The position numbers were made by a program, and so were the translations under genes. A DNA stretch of 64,000 nt from Medakamo hakoo. Taxonomy: Eukaryota; Chlorophyta; Trebouxiophyceae; Coccomyxaceae. This document shows, in pieces, positions 31,157 through 40,723 of the stretch (within the stretch, counting starts at the first letter, position 1; each line of letters begins with the position of its first letter). The notes below the pieces were generated by a model that saw only the letters and a list, made by a program, of their open reading frames with translations, did not search any database and was not told the DNA's origin. The DNA lies in NCBI GenBank assembly GCA_026636295.1, contig CP089455.1, positions 1-64,000 of the forward strand, read 5' to 3'.

Positions 31157-34100
31157 ATGGACAACTTTTTCCGCTTCCTACGAAGGCCCGGGCACACTGG
31201 CGACGATGACGCACCGCCCTCACCCTCGGCCGCCCTGAACTCGTCCGACCCGCGGCCCATTCCCGGGCGCAGCGGCGCACACGCCGAACACCGCCATCAG
31301 GCCCACCACCGCGCCTCCAATCCGGCATCCGCCCGGTCGGGGGCCTCCTCCGGCGGCGGCGGCCTGTTTGCCTGCTTCAGATCGGCCAGCGGTGGCGGCG
31401 GATTGGCAGGGGAGGACAACGACGAGGCCGGGCCGACGTCCGCGCCCGGCGCCGGCGGCGGCTTGGCCGGCCGCGGCCGGTCGCTGCGGTCGAGGAGCCC
31501 GCCGGACGCCGGGCCGTCGTCTTCCTCGCGCCGCCGGTCCACGAGTTCGTCCGCCACCTCGCCCGCCCGGTCAGTCGCGTCGTCTGGCATTGCGCGGCCG
31601 CCCGCCGGCCCCAACGTCGAGTGCGAGGTGTCGGTGCGGCCGTGCTTCGCGTGGAGCGCGGGCGCCGCGGCGGGCGGGGAAGACCCGCCGTCCCTGCCGC
31701 CCGACAAGTCCGACTGCCAGGACGAGGTCCTGGTCGTCCACAGCCTCGGCGGCGTGCCCGGCCTGACACTGGCCGGCGTGTTCGACGGCCACGGCCGAGG
31801 CGGGCGGGCGGCGGCCACGCGGGCGGCCGCGACCGTGGCTGCCGCGCTGTCGACGCCGGCCGCGGCCGTGGCGGCGGCCTCACCCGACCGCGCCCGCCGG
31901 GCGGCCGCCTGGGAGGCCGCGCTGCGCGCCGCCCACGTCGACCTGGTGGGCGACGCCGCCGCGGCCGACCCGGCGGGCGCGCCGCCCGACCACCCGTTCG
32001 CCGCGTCCGGGTGCACGGCCTGCCTCGCGCTCGCGGCCGGCGGGTGGCTGCTGACCGCGCACGTCGGCGACTCGCGCGCCGTGCTGGGCCGCATCGCCGA
32101 CACCGGCGCCGGCCCGGGCGGCGAGTCCGGCGTGGAAGCCGTGCGGTTGACGCGCGACCACACGCCCGACATCGAAAAGGAGCGCCAGCGCATCGGCCGG
32201 GCGGGCGGCCTGGTGCGGCGGCCACGCGACGCGCGCGGCGAAGCGTCCGGGCCGTACCGAGTCTACGGCCGGTCGGCGGCGCACGCGGCGGCGGGCACGC
32301 CCGGCCTGGCCATGTCCCGGTCCCTGGGCGACGTGTCGGCCCAGGCGCTGGGCGTCATCCCCACCCCCGACGTGGGCGCGCACGCCCCCGGCGACGGCGA
32401 CTTGTTCGCCATCCTGGCGACGGACGGCGTGTGGGACGTGGTGCCGCCGGCCGACGCGGTCGCGCTCGTCGCGGGGTACCGCGGCGCGTCGCCGTACGCC
32501 GGCCTGTCCGCGGCCGACGCCCTGACCGCCGAAGCGCACGAACGGTGGAAGGCCCGGAGCTATGCGGCGACGGTGGACGACGTCGCGGCCGTCGTCCTGT
32601 GGCTGTCCGAACCGCCGCCGGTGGCGGGCGGTGGTGGTGGTGGTGGTGGTGGTGGTGGTGGTGGTGGGGGCGCGCCCGGCCCGTCCGCCGGTCCGCCGGG
32701 GCGCCCGGTGTCCGCGCCGGCCGGGCCCACGCTCCCGCCCCCACCTCCGGGCCTCGTCCCGGGCGCCCGGTCCTGCGAAGCCGCCAACACGGACCCGGGC
32801 GTCCTCGCCGCCCGGGCGTCCGCGTCCGCGCGCCCGCCGTCCCGCTGGTTTGAGGCCGCGCTGGCCCTGGGCAAGTGCGACGTGGGCGGCGCGTACGGGT
32901 GCGGGCGGTCGCCCGGAACAGCCTTCCCGGGCGGGTCCAGCCACGGCAGCGACGCGTCCGGCCTGTCCGTCCGGTCCGCGTCACTGCCGGACGGCGTCGT
33001 GGACAGGGCCGGGCTTGTGGGCGGTGCGCACCGCTCCCCGCCGCCGCCGGGCGGCGGCGGCGCGCTGTCCGCCGCCGCCATCAGCCGTGGCGAGAGCGGG
33101 GATGGTGAGGCCGGCGCCCCGCCGCCGACGGCGCCGCCCGCCCGCCCGGGCGGGGAAACCCTGCGCGCCGGCCGCACCCGGCGCCGCCCGTCCGGCCGGT
33201 CGTTTGCGCGCGCCGCCTCGCCCGAAGCCGCAGACGTCCACTTTGCTGGAGGTGGCGGCCGGGGCGCCGGACCGCCGCCGCCGCTGTCCGCGGCGTCCTC
33301 GCCGGCGGGCCCGCCGCCGGCCGGCCTGGCGCTGCCGCCCACCCCGCCCTCCCCGCACGCCCGGCCCACCCGGGACTTCGCGCGGCCGACGCCCATCCCG
33401 GAAGACCGCGCGGTCGCGGCGACGGGCGGCGGCCCGTCCACCCGCTCCGCCTCCCAGCCCGTGCCCGTCGGGTCGCTGCCCCGCATCCGCAAAGCCTACC
33501 CGTCCCCCAGCGGCGGCGGCAGCTCAACGCAACTGGCCGGCAGTTCCAGTGAGGGCGGCGGCGGGCTGCTGTCGAGTTCGCTCGGTGGTGGCGGCGGGGG
33601 TGGAGGCGGGTCGGGCACCTTTGGCCGCCCGCGCGCCCTGTCCCTCGGCTCCGGCGGCTCCTGGCTCGCCCTGGCCCGCGCGTCAGGAGGCGGGTCTGGC
33701 GGGTCCCTGGCCATGCTGGCCGGGTCGGCCGGGTCGCTGGCCCTGTCCGCGGCGTCGTCCGAGGATGGCGCGTTGGCCGCTGCCGCGGCCGCGGACGAAG
33801 CCGGCCTTGGCGGCAGCGGCCCAGGCACCCGCCCCCGCCGCGGCTCCTTCACCGCCTTCCGCCGGGCGGCGTCTGCTGGATCAGAGCCGCTGTCCCCACG
33901 GTCGACGGCGAGTGGAGACTCGGAGGGCCGGGTGCGCGGCGGGTCGCTGGCGCAGCTGTTGGCTGGCGGCGGTGGCGGCGGGAGTGGCGGTGGCGGCGCG
34001 CTCGCCCGTTCCGCGTCGACGGCCGCCTCGCCCGCCCGGCCGGGCAGCGCGGGCCTGCCTCCGCCGTCTCCGCGTCGGTCACCGGGGCCGTTCGGAGGCT

Positions 34101-34312
34101 GGAGCGGCGGCGGCGGCGGCGGCGGCGAGCCCGGCCACCCCACGTTTGCGGTCGCGTCGTCCGCGCCAGTGACCGGCGGCGGCGGCGGCGGGTGGGGCTC
34201 CGCCCTGGCCCGCGCCGCGTCCGGGAGTGGCGATGGCGATGGCGAGGGCGGGGAGGCGCTGCCTCCACCGCCACCGCCACCACCCCTGCCGCCGCCGCCG
34301 CGCAGGCGGTGA
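31157..34312 (+). CDS. PP2C-type protein phosphatase with long disordered tail
   Basis: This is a single exon of 1051 aa. The ATG at 31157 (MDNFFRFL) is the first in frame. PPM/PP2C enzymes dephosphorylate Ser/Thr with two metal ions. Conserved motifs run in order: VFDGHGRGGRAAA near 208, GCTACLALAAGGWLLTAHVGDSRAVLG near 295-320, LTRDHTPD, GLAMSRSLGDVSAQALG near 378 and AILATDGVWDVV near 421, so the catalytic core is complete. Residues about 490-1051 are Gly/Ser/Pro-rich with Arg clusters, and no domain is visible; this half is unlike the usual PP2C length (300-500 aa). The N-terminal 150 residues are also disordered and include GLFACF, a possible palmitoylation site. A Gly tract is encoded by GGT repeats at 32632-32668. 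Confidence 0.93.
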   Translation: MDNFFRFLRRPGHTGDDDAPPSPSAALNSSDPRPIPGRSGAHAEHRHQAHHRASNPASARSGASSGGGGLFACFRSASGGGGLAGEDNDEAGPTSAPGAGGGLAGRGRSLRSRSPPDAGPSSSSRRRSTSSSATSPARSVASSGIARPPAGPNVECEVSVRPCFAWSAGAAAGGEDPPSLPPDKSDCQDEVLVVHSLGGVPGLTLAGVFDGHGRGGRAAATRAAATVAAALSTPAAAVAAASPDRARRAAAWEAALRAAHVDLVGDAAAADPAGAPPDHPFAASGCTACLALAAGGWLLTAHVGDSRAVLGRIADTGAGPGGESGVEAVRLTRDHTPDIEKERQRIGRAGGLVRRPRDARGEASGPYRVYGRSAAHAAAGTPGLAMSRSLGDVSAQALGVIPTPDVGAHAPGDGDLFAILATDGVWDVVPPADAVALVAGYRGASPYAGLSAADALTAEAHERWKARSYAATVDDVAAVVLWLSEPPPVAGGGGGGGGGGGGGGGAPGPSAGPPGRPVSAPAGPTLPPPPPGLVPGARSCEAANTDPGVLAARASASARPPSRWFEAALALGKCDVGGAYGCGRSPGTAFPGGSSHGSDASGLSVRSASLPDGVVDRAGLVGGAHRSPPPPGGGGALSAAAISRGESGDGEAGAPPPTAPPARPGGETLRAGRTRRRPSGRSFARAASPEAADVHFAGGGGRGAGPPPPLSAASSPAGPPPAGLALPPTPPSPHARPTRDFARPTPIPEDRAVAATGGGPSTRSASQPVPVGSLPRIRKAYPSPSGGGSSTQLAGSSSEGGGGLLSSSLGGGGGGGGGSGTFGRPRALSLGSGGSWLALARASGGGSGGSLAMLAGSAGSLALSAASSEDGALAAAAAADEAGLGGSGPGTRPRRGSFTAFRRAASAGSEPLSPRSTASGDSEGRVRGGSLAQLLAGGGGGGSGGGGALARSASTAASPARPGSAGLPPPSPRRSPGPFGGWSGGGGGGGEPGHPTFAVASSAPVTGGGGGGWGSALARAASGSGDGDGEGGEALPPPPPPPPLPPPPRRR

Positions 34313-34617
34313 GGGCGGCGGCCGAGGGCTTGGTGCCCACACCCCTCTTTGCGCGAGGTGGGTGGGGTGGTGGGGTGGTGGGGGGGGGTGGGGCGCCGCC
34401 CATACCCCGTCCTGCCTCTTTTTTTTCCTTGTACTTTTTTGTGTCCGGTTGCTGACGTCTCCCCTGTCCCTTCAATGTCGTATTTGGTGTGTGGCGTGTG
34501 TGTCCGTCCGTGGGGTCCGTGGGGGACCAGAACGTCCCCAAGGTTGTCAAACGAAAAAATGCTGTCGCTGCCTCTCCTGGTTGCACGGCTCTCCCTCCAC
34601 CCACCCACCCACCTCTC
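34313..34617. other. Convergent 3' intergenic region PP2C / NMT
   Basis: Two genes end facing each other here. The stretch has a GGTGGG-rich patch (34358-34395), a T8 run near 34421 and an AAAAAA run near 34554. No coding exon is supported. Confidence 0.45.
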
Positions 34618-36454
34618 TCACAGCATGACCAGCCCGACTTGGCCCGGCTGCAGCTCGGCCGGCAGGCGCCAGTTGTACAGGTAGTAGCGCAGCTGGTGTT
34701 GGTTTGGTGGGGGGCGGGCGGGTGAGGGGAGAGGGGGGAGGGGGCATGGAGGGGTGTGGCGCTCGCCGCGCTGCTCCCTGCCCAGTCTCACCTGGCCGTC
34801 GCCGATGCCGAATTTCAGGTCTTCCAAGAACGCCGCGTTCTCCAGGATGTCCAGAGCGTTGAAGACGTCGTGGCCGCTGGACAGGTGTGGGGGGAAGGCG
34901 GGGCAGGGGCGTGAAGGGGTGGTCGCCGGCGCCGCACCCCCACGAACAATGATCGCCCTCCCCCCCCCCCCGGCGCCCCCGCACCCTCCCCGCCCCACCA
35001 CCCAAAAGTGCAAGCAACGCACGTGTCCCGGGCCAGCACCAGCGCGTCCGCCACCAGGTCCTTGGCACTCACGCTGCCCGGCACCGTGTAAAACTGGAAG
35101 GCCGCGTCCAGGCGCGCGTGGCCGCCCGTCCCCGCCACGACGGTCGAGGGCAGCGTGTAGAACGACACCAGGTCCGTCACCGTCCCGCCTTCAGCGCCGA
35201 CGACGTACGAGTGCACCACGCCCGGGCGGGGCGTCAGGCAGTGCTCCACCTCGGCGTCGGTCAGGATCGGCGCCAGGGCGAAGCGGGCCAGGTACGAGCG
35301 GAGGAGCGCGCCGACGGCCGGCGCGTCGGCGGCGCTCATCGGCCGCAGCCCGGGCGTGGCCGGCGCCGCCGGCAGCTTATGCAGGCGGATGGCCCGGGCC
35401 ATGGTCATGCGGGCCGGCAGCCGGGTGAAGCCGACGGCGACGAGCTTGGGCACGTGCAGCGAGCGGTGCCAGTACCGCGCGGTCGCGGCGGGCCGCGGCA
35501 GGACGACGCCGGCCGTGTACGCCGCCTGCCACACGCCGGACGCGTTGATGCGCCGGGTCAGCTCCTTGATCAGGACGGGCGCCAGCCGTTTGGACCGCAG
35601 CTTTTTGTGGACGCACAGAAAATTGACTTCCGCGGCGCGGATGGTGGTGGAGGAGTGGTGGTGGGCGCCGCGCCCGGCCCCACCGCCGCCTGCGCCTGGC
35701 TCGCCACCCCCGGGCACCCGCAGCTCCGCCGGCACGGCGCCGATGAAGGCGACGAGCCGGCCCGAGCCCGCCGCCCGCACCCCCACGCACCAGGCCCGCT
35801 CCCGCGCGCCGGGCGGCGTCAGCGCCCACGCCAGGAAGGACGGCGAGTACGCAAAGCGAAACGCGTCGGCCGCGTCCGACACGTAGTGGCCCGCGAGCAG
35901 GGCCGCCAGCTCGTCCGCGCCGGGCGGGCTCCCCACGTCCAGGTCGGCCCACACCAGGCCGGGTGGCAGGGTGTACGGCTCGGCGCGGACGGACGCCGGG
36001 TCGCGCGGCGGGGCGATGGGGCCGGGCGCGGCGTCGGCGTCGGCGTCGGGCAGGTCGCCGCGCCCGGCCCCCCCGCCCCCGCCCGCACCAAACTGCGGGA
36101 CGGGCTGCGTCTCCCAGAAGGCGTACCGGGCCTTGGGTTCCTGGCCGGGAGCGGCGTGGGAGGATGTGGACGTGGGTGGTGCACCCCGGCGGGCGATGGC
36201 CTGGGCCAGGGACAGGGCGGCGAGGCGGGCCTGGGGGGTGGTGGGTGTGGTGGGTGGTGGGTGTTCGGGGGAGGCACTCTGCGCGGACCGATCGGCTCGC
36301 CCTTTCCGCCGCACACGCCCACCCATACCTGGACCGTCGCGGCTTCGCCCGCCGGCGGTGGGGGTGGTGGCGCATCGCTAGTGGGCTGAGGTGGCGGCGC
36401 GTCGCCCGCCGGCGGCCCGGTCGGCCGGCCGGCTGTGTTTTCGTCGCTGCCCAT
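34618..36454 (-). CDS. NMT: Glycylpeptide N-tetradecanoyltransferase (N-myristoyltransferase)
   Basis: Exons are 36454-36329, 36230-35023, 34876-34792 and 34692-34618; phases close for 497 aa. NMT moves myristate from myristoyl-CoA to N-terminal glycines of target proteins. Landmarks are [44 protein letters not shown] near 242 (myristoyl-CoA site), [42 protein letters not shown] and the C-terminal DLKFGIGDG followed by YYLYNW and a final hydrophobic LVML with its terminal carboxylate, the catalytic base in this family. The N-terminus is Pro/Ala-rich and disordered, as in other eukaryotic NMTs. A Gly/His-rich insert sits just before EVNFLC. The two small 3' exons supply conserved family sequence. 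Confidence 0.96.
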
Positions 36455-36532
36455 CCCTCTCCCGTTTACTCCGCCGCACCAGAGGGAATGAGGGAATGGA
36501 CGGGCGGTGGGTGTGGGCACACCCCCACCTTT

Positions 36533-37342
36533 CTACAGCCCGGGCCGACGCTTCCGGCCACGCCCCCTCGCCGCGGCCGCCCTCGCCCGCCGCGCCGCCG
36601 CCGCCGCTTCAAAGTCTTCTTCTTCGCCGCTGTCGCTGCCCCTCCCCCGCTTCGCCGCCGGCGCTGCCTCGTCCTGCCCACCATCCTCGCCACCGCTCCC
36701 TCCATCGTCGCCCCTCCTGCCTCCTTCCCTTGCCGCCGCCCGGGCCGCCGCCGCCGCACGCACGGCCGCCCTCTTCCTCAACTCCTCCTGCTGGGCCGCC
36801 ACCCGCGCGGCCAGCTCAGCCGACGCCGCGGCCGCCAAACGAGCGCGTTCCTCCCGCTCCGCCGCGCCCGCCGCGACGAAGGACGTCGAGGCTCCACCCG
36901 CCGCGACGGCCGCCGCCCGGGCGGCTTGGGCGGCGGGCGCGGCTTTGGCGAGCAGGGCTTCGAGCCGTGACGGCACCGTCAAAGCCGCGTGCGCGTCTTT
37001 CACGACTTCAAAGGCTTCCCGGGCTTCGGCGCACCCGCCATGCTTGTCCGGGTGGACAGACGCCGCGGCACGCCGAAAGGCGCGGTGGACCTCCGCCTCT
37101 TCGACGGACAGCGACGCCCGGCCCAGGGCGTCAGCGACAGGGGGTGGGAGGCCTAGGACGACCAGGGGATCTGCACGGGCGGCCAGGACGCGGGCGACGG
37201 CTTCGGCTGTCGCGGCCGGGCGGCGGGCGGGGTGGTCGGGCGCTGGCAGGCCGCCGCGTGCCTCTGCCGGAGGATCGCGGCGGTCTCCACCTCCTTCCAC
37301 GGCCGCGCCATCATCCGGTGGGCCTGGCGACGGGGATGGCAT
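36533..37342 (-). CDS. J-domain protein, DNAJC8-like
   Basis: This is a single exon of 269 aa starting at 37342 (MPSPSPGPPDDG). The J domain spans about 55-125: DPLVVLGLPP, then VEEAEVHRAFRRAAASVHPDKHGGCAEAREAFEVVKDAHAALT. The HPD that stimulates Hsp70 ATPase is intact. A long Ala/Arg/Glu helix follows (about 150-215), and an acidic then basic tail ends in GRKRRPGL. The layout matches DNAJC8/SPF31, a spliceosome-associated J protein. A role with Hsp70 in the nucleus is therefore likely but inferred. It is 78 bp past the NMT start on the same strand. Confidence 0.85.
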   Translation of the reverse strand: MPSPSPGPPDDGAAVEGGGDRRDPPAEARGGLPAPDHPARRPAATAEAVARVLAARADPLVVLGLPPPVADALGRASLSVEEAEVHRAFRRAAASVHPDKHGGCAEAREAFEVVKDAHAALTVPSRLEALLAKAAPAAQAARAAAVAAGGASTSFVAAGAAEREERARLAAAASAELAARVAAQQEELRKRAAVRAAAAARAAAREGGRRGDDGGSGGEDGGQDEAAPAAKRGRGSDSGEEEDFEAAAAARRARAAAARGRGRKRRPGL

Positions 37343-37620
37343 GCGTGGATGGGAAGCGTAGGGCGCGCCGCGGGGAGGCGCGGGGTGGGGCACACGCGCG
37401 ACCAATGCTCTCTCCCGGGAGAGAACGGTCATCTGGCCCAGCCTCTCGACAAAACATGGGACAAGCACCCGTTTCGTTGTTTTTTTTTTCGTTTTCTTAC
37501 AACGCACACACAATTCCGGCGGCGCAAGCCTTCAGAGCGCCAGCCGCGCATCAAAAGAAGAAGGAGGAAGGAGGCAAGACACACCATGCGCCCCCCCCCC
37601 AAAGGGACGGAACACGCGCG

Positions 37621-40465
37621 TCAGCCTCCACCACCACCGCCGCCGCCGCCCACCAGCTGGTCGTCGCCGCCCACCAGCACGTCCAGCAAGGCTTCCGCAC
37701 ACTCCAGCGTGAGGCCTTCCTCCCGCAACAGGGCCGACAGACGAGCCAGCCCCTCCCGCCCTTCGAACCAGGGGCGCAGCGCCGGGACAGCGGCCAGGGC
37801 GGCCGCTTTGGCCATGACCGCGGCCGCGACGGCCCACTCGCCCGGGGACAGGCTTGGCGGCGGGAGCGAGGCAGGCGGCGGGCGGAGGTCGAACGTCGCG
37901 GCCACGCCGGCCAGGGCGGCTTCTAAAGCCGCGCGCGGCACAGCGGGCGGGGCAGGGGACGAGCCGCCCGCCTCCGAGCCGGCGCCGGGCCCAAACGCCC
38001 GGAGCAGGCGGGGGACGGCCCGGGCGAGCGCGGCGCGGGCCGCGGCCGCGGCAGGGCGGCTGGTGGGATCGGCCGGCAAGCCGCCAGCAGGCGCGGGCCC
38101 GGCTCCAGACAGCCAGGCTTGCGTGGACGGCGTCACCCACCTGTCCAGGGCGGCGAGGAGGCGGCCGAACGAGGAGGCGCCCGGCCCCGCGAACGCGGCT
38201 GGGCCGCCGCCAGCTGGCGACGACGCGCACACGCCCGGCGGCGGGCGGCGAAACCACGCGCCCAGGCCGGCGACGGGGAGGGCGGAACCGTCGTCGTCAA
38301 AGGCGCCGTCGTCGTCTTCATCGCTCTCCCCAGCGCCGTAGTCGGAGGCCAGGCCAGGCCGGTCCTCGTCCGGCCACTCCAAAGCAGCAGCGTCGTCGTC
38401 GGAAGGCGACGCCGAGACGGGCGAGGCCGCGCGCGGTTGCGGCGGCGGGGGTGGGGGGCGGGCGGCGCACGGCTGGGGCGACGCCGGGTCAGCCACGCCA
38501 GTTGCGCGGTCCGGCGTGCCGGGCGCGGCCGGGGCGGGCGCGTCCGCGTCATCGTCGTCGCGCTGGAGGCGGGGCCGCGGCACCGCGAGCGGCGCGGCAG
38601 GCGGCGGCGCGGCCGGCGGCGGCGGCGGCGGCGGCAGGCCCTCCCACACCGGCTCCGCCCCCACCGCGCCCACCACCCGCCCACCCTCGCCCTCCGCATC
38701 CTCCGCGTCCAGCCGGGCCCGCCACGCCGCCAGGTCGGACGCCAGCTGGGCGTCCCGGCGGGCGGCGGCTTCCGCTTCCGCGGCGGCCAGCGTGGGAGGC
38801 AGGGCTTGGGGCGGTGGTGGCGGCGGCGCGGCCGCGCCGCGCCCGCCCACCTCAGTCGCCGTCAGCTTGAGGCGGGCAAACCGGGCGGCGACGCCGCCGT
38901 CTGCTTCTCCGCCTGCGTCGCCTTCACCGCCTGCGTCGCCTTCACCGCCTTCTTCCAGTTCCAGCTCCAGCACCACGCCCGTCAGCGGCGCGGGCGGCGG
39001 CGGACGCGTCGGGTCCGCGGCCGCCGAGCCGACAGCGGCCGGCGCACCCCTCCCCACGTCACGGACCGCGTCGCCCACCCGGCGCACGCTGGGTGGGCGC
39101 GGGCCCAGGCCGGAGGGGGCGCCGGCCGCGTCGCCCTCGTCGCCCAGGCCGCCGGACGGCTCGTCCCGCCAGGAGACGGTCTTGCGGCGGGTGCCACCAC
39201 CGCCGGCGCTCGCACCGCCGGGCGTGGACGACGGGGACGCGGGCTGCGAGGGCGGTGCGCCTCCAGGAGAGACGGGGCGCTTCGCGGACGTAGCTGGGGG
39301 CGTGGACGTGGCGGTGGCGGCGGCGGCGGCGGCGGCGGCCGCGCGGCGGGGCGTGTAGCCTTCGACGGCGGACGCGCCGCCATGCCCGCCGCCACCGCCC
39401 CGGCGACGGCCGAAAGCAGGCGCCGCACGAGGCGCCGGGTGCGCCCGCTCCACAACCGTGGACAGCATGACCGGCGCGGCCGGCGTGCCCGCCGCCACGG
39501 TCGGCTGGGGTTTGGACGACGCGGCCGGCGGTGGTGGCGCAGGCGCGGCGGCGGCCTGTCCACCGCCACCACCACCGCCGCCCGTCCGCGCGAGCGCGTC
39601 CGCCTCGCCGCCCAGGGCCGCGGCCAGGCTGCGCACGCCCGCTTCACAGGCGGCACCGCAGAAGAAGGCGGCCGCCTCGGAGCCCGGGGGTGGAGGTTGG
39701 GCCAGGCCGGCCGCGACGTCCAGGCGGCGCGGCGGCTTGTGGGCGCCGCCGCGCCCGCCGCCCGCCACGCTGGCGGCGGCGGCGGCGTTTGCGCACAGCG
39801 CGCTCCCGCACCGCCCGCCCAGCGCCCGCTCTTCGGCCAGGGCCAGGAGGTCCGACGCGGTGAGAGGGGAGCAGGCCGCCAGGATGGCGGGTGCGTCGGC
39901 GGGCGTGGAGGGGGAGGGCGCGTCGAGGAGGCTGTTGGTGGTGTGTGGGATGGTGTGTGGGACGGGCGGGGGGGAGGGCGCGGGTGTGAAGCACGCGGCC
40001 CCTGGCGGTGCGGCGGAAATAGTTGGAGCGGTGCGCACGAACACAAAAAGCCCTCTGTCTTCTCTCAGTTCTCTCTTACCTTTCCACGACGGCCAGCGCG
40101 GCCGACCGCCGGGCCGCCGCGCGTGCAGCACCCGCGGACGCCTTGTCCAGGACCGCGGCGGGCGGCGGAGGGGTGGCGGCCGGCTGGGCGGCGGGAGGCG
40201 GCGGCGCAATGCCGGCGGGCGCTGGTGTTTGGTTGGGCGGGGGGAGGAGGAGGGGGGGTGCGTAAGGCGTGGGAGCGGCTTCTTCCACCGGTCGGCAAAC
40301 AGCGGAGAGTCTCCGCCACCTGGGGCAGGCGGCCAGGTTCCGCGGTTGCTCCGCACTGGGCGGTCCGTGGTGGAAGCCACAGCGCAAGACTCACGGCCAG
40401 CTTTGCGCTCCGCACGCACCTGGCCCGCTCCCGCCGCCGTAGCTCAGGATGGGCAGGCTGTCCAT
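37621..40465 (-). CDS. RPAP2: RPAP2/Rtr1-type RNA polymerase II CTD phosphatase
   Basis: Exons are 40465-40420, 40221-40080 and 39931-37621, giving 832 aa. RPAP2/Rtr1 proteins bind RNA polymerase II, remove Ser5 phosphate from its CTD and help import it to the nucleus. The zinc domain shows EERALGGRCGSALC (Cys104, Cys109) and FFCGAACEAG (Cys154, Cys158). The upstream exons give the preceding helix (LDKASAGAARAAARRSAALAVVE) typical of the family. VSWRDE occurs near the middle. The remaining about 650 residues are Ala/Pro/Asp-rich and largely disordered, with a conserved-looking C-terminal helical region ending in LVGGDDQLVGG then poly-Gly. Exon 1 is only 46 nt. RPB7, another Pol II protein, lies at 57849 in the same window. 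The gene is divergent from the MKK3-like gene, 258 bp away. Confidence 0.88.
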
Positions 40466-40723
40466 GCAGCTGGCGCGCTTGTAGGTGAGCTGGCGCGCTT
40501 CGTGGCAAAGGGGACGAGGGGGGTGGGAGCGCGGTGTGCCGCTCCAAGCCGCGCGACGACGGAGCTTCTCTCCGCTCGTCCGATGGACAGAGTGAGTGCA
40601 CGGAGCTGAGCCCGGGCGCTCACAAACTCTCCTTTTGCTTTTCGGGCCGTGTGTGGTGCGCGGCACACCCACGCCACTCGTGTGGGGCCCGCACGTACGC
40701 CCGCGTAGGCGCGGTCACAAGCC
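40466..40723. promoter_or_regulatory. Divergent promoter region RPAP2 / MKK3
   Basis: This 258-bp spacer separates divergent start codons. A near-direct repeat of GAGCTGGCGCGCTT occurs at about 40470-40500, overlapping the RPAP2 5' end. No TATA-like element is obvious. Confidence 0.4.

Noticed and set aside
36437-36454. Self-myristoylation of NMT through its MGSDEN start
   Set aside because: A glycine at position 2 is present, but the Ser/Thr usually found at position 6 is not, and NMTs are not known to depend on this.
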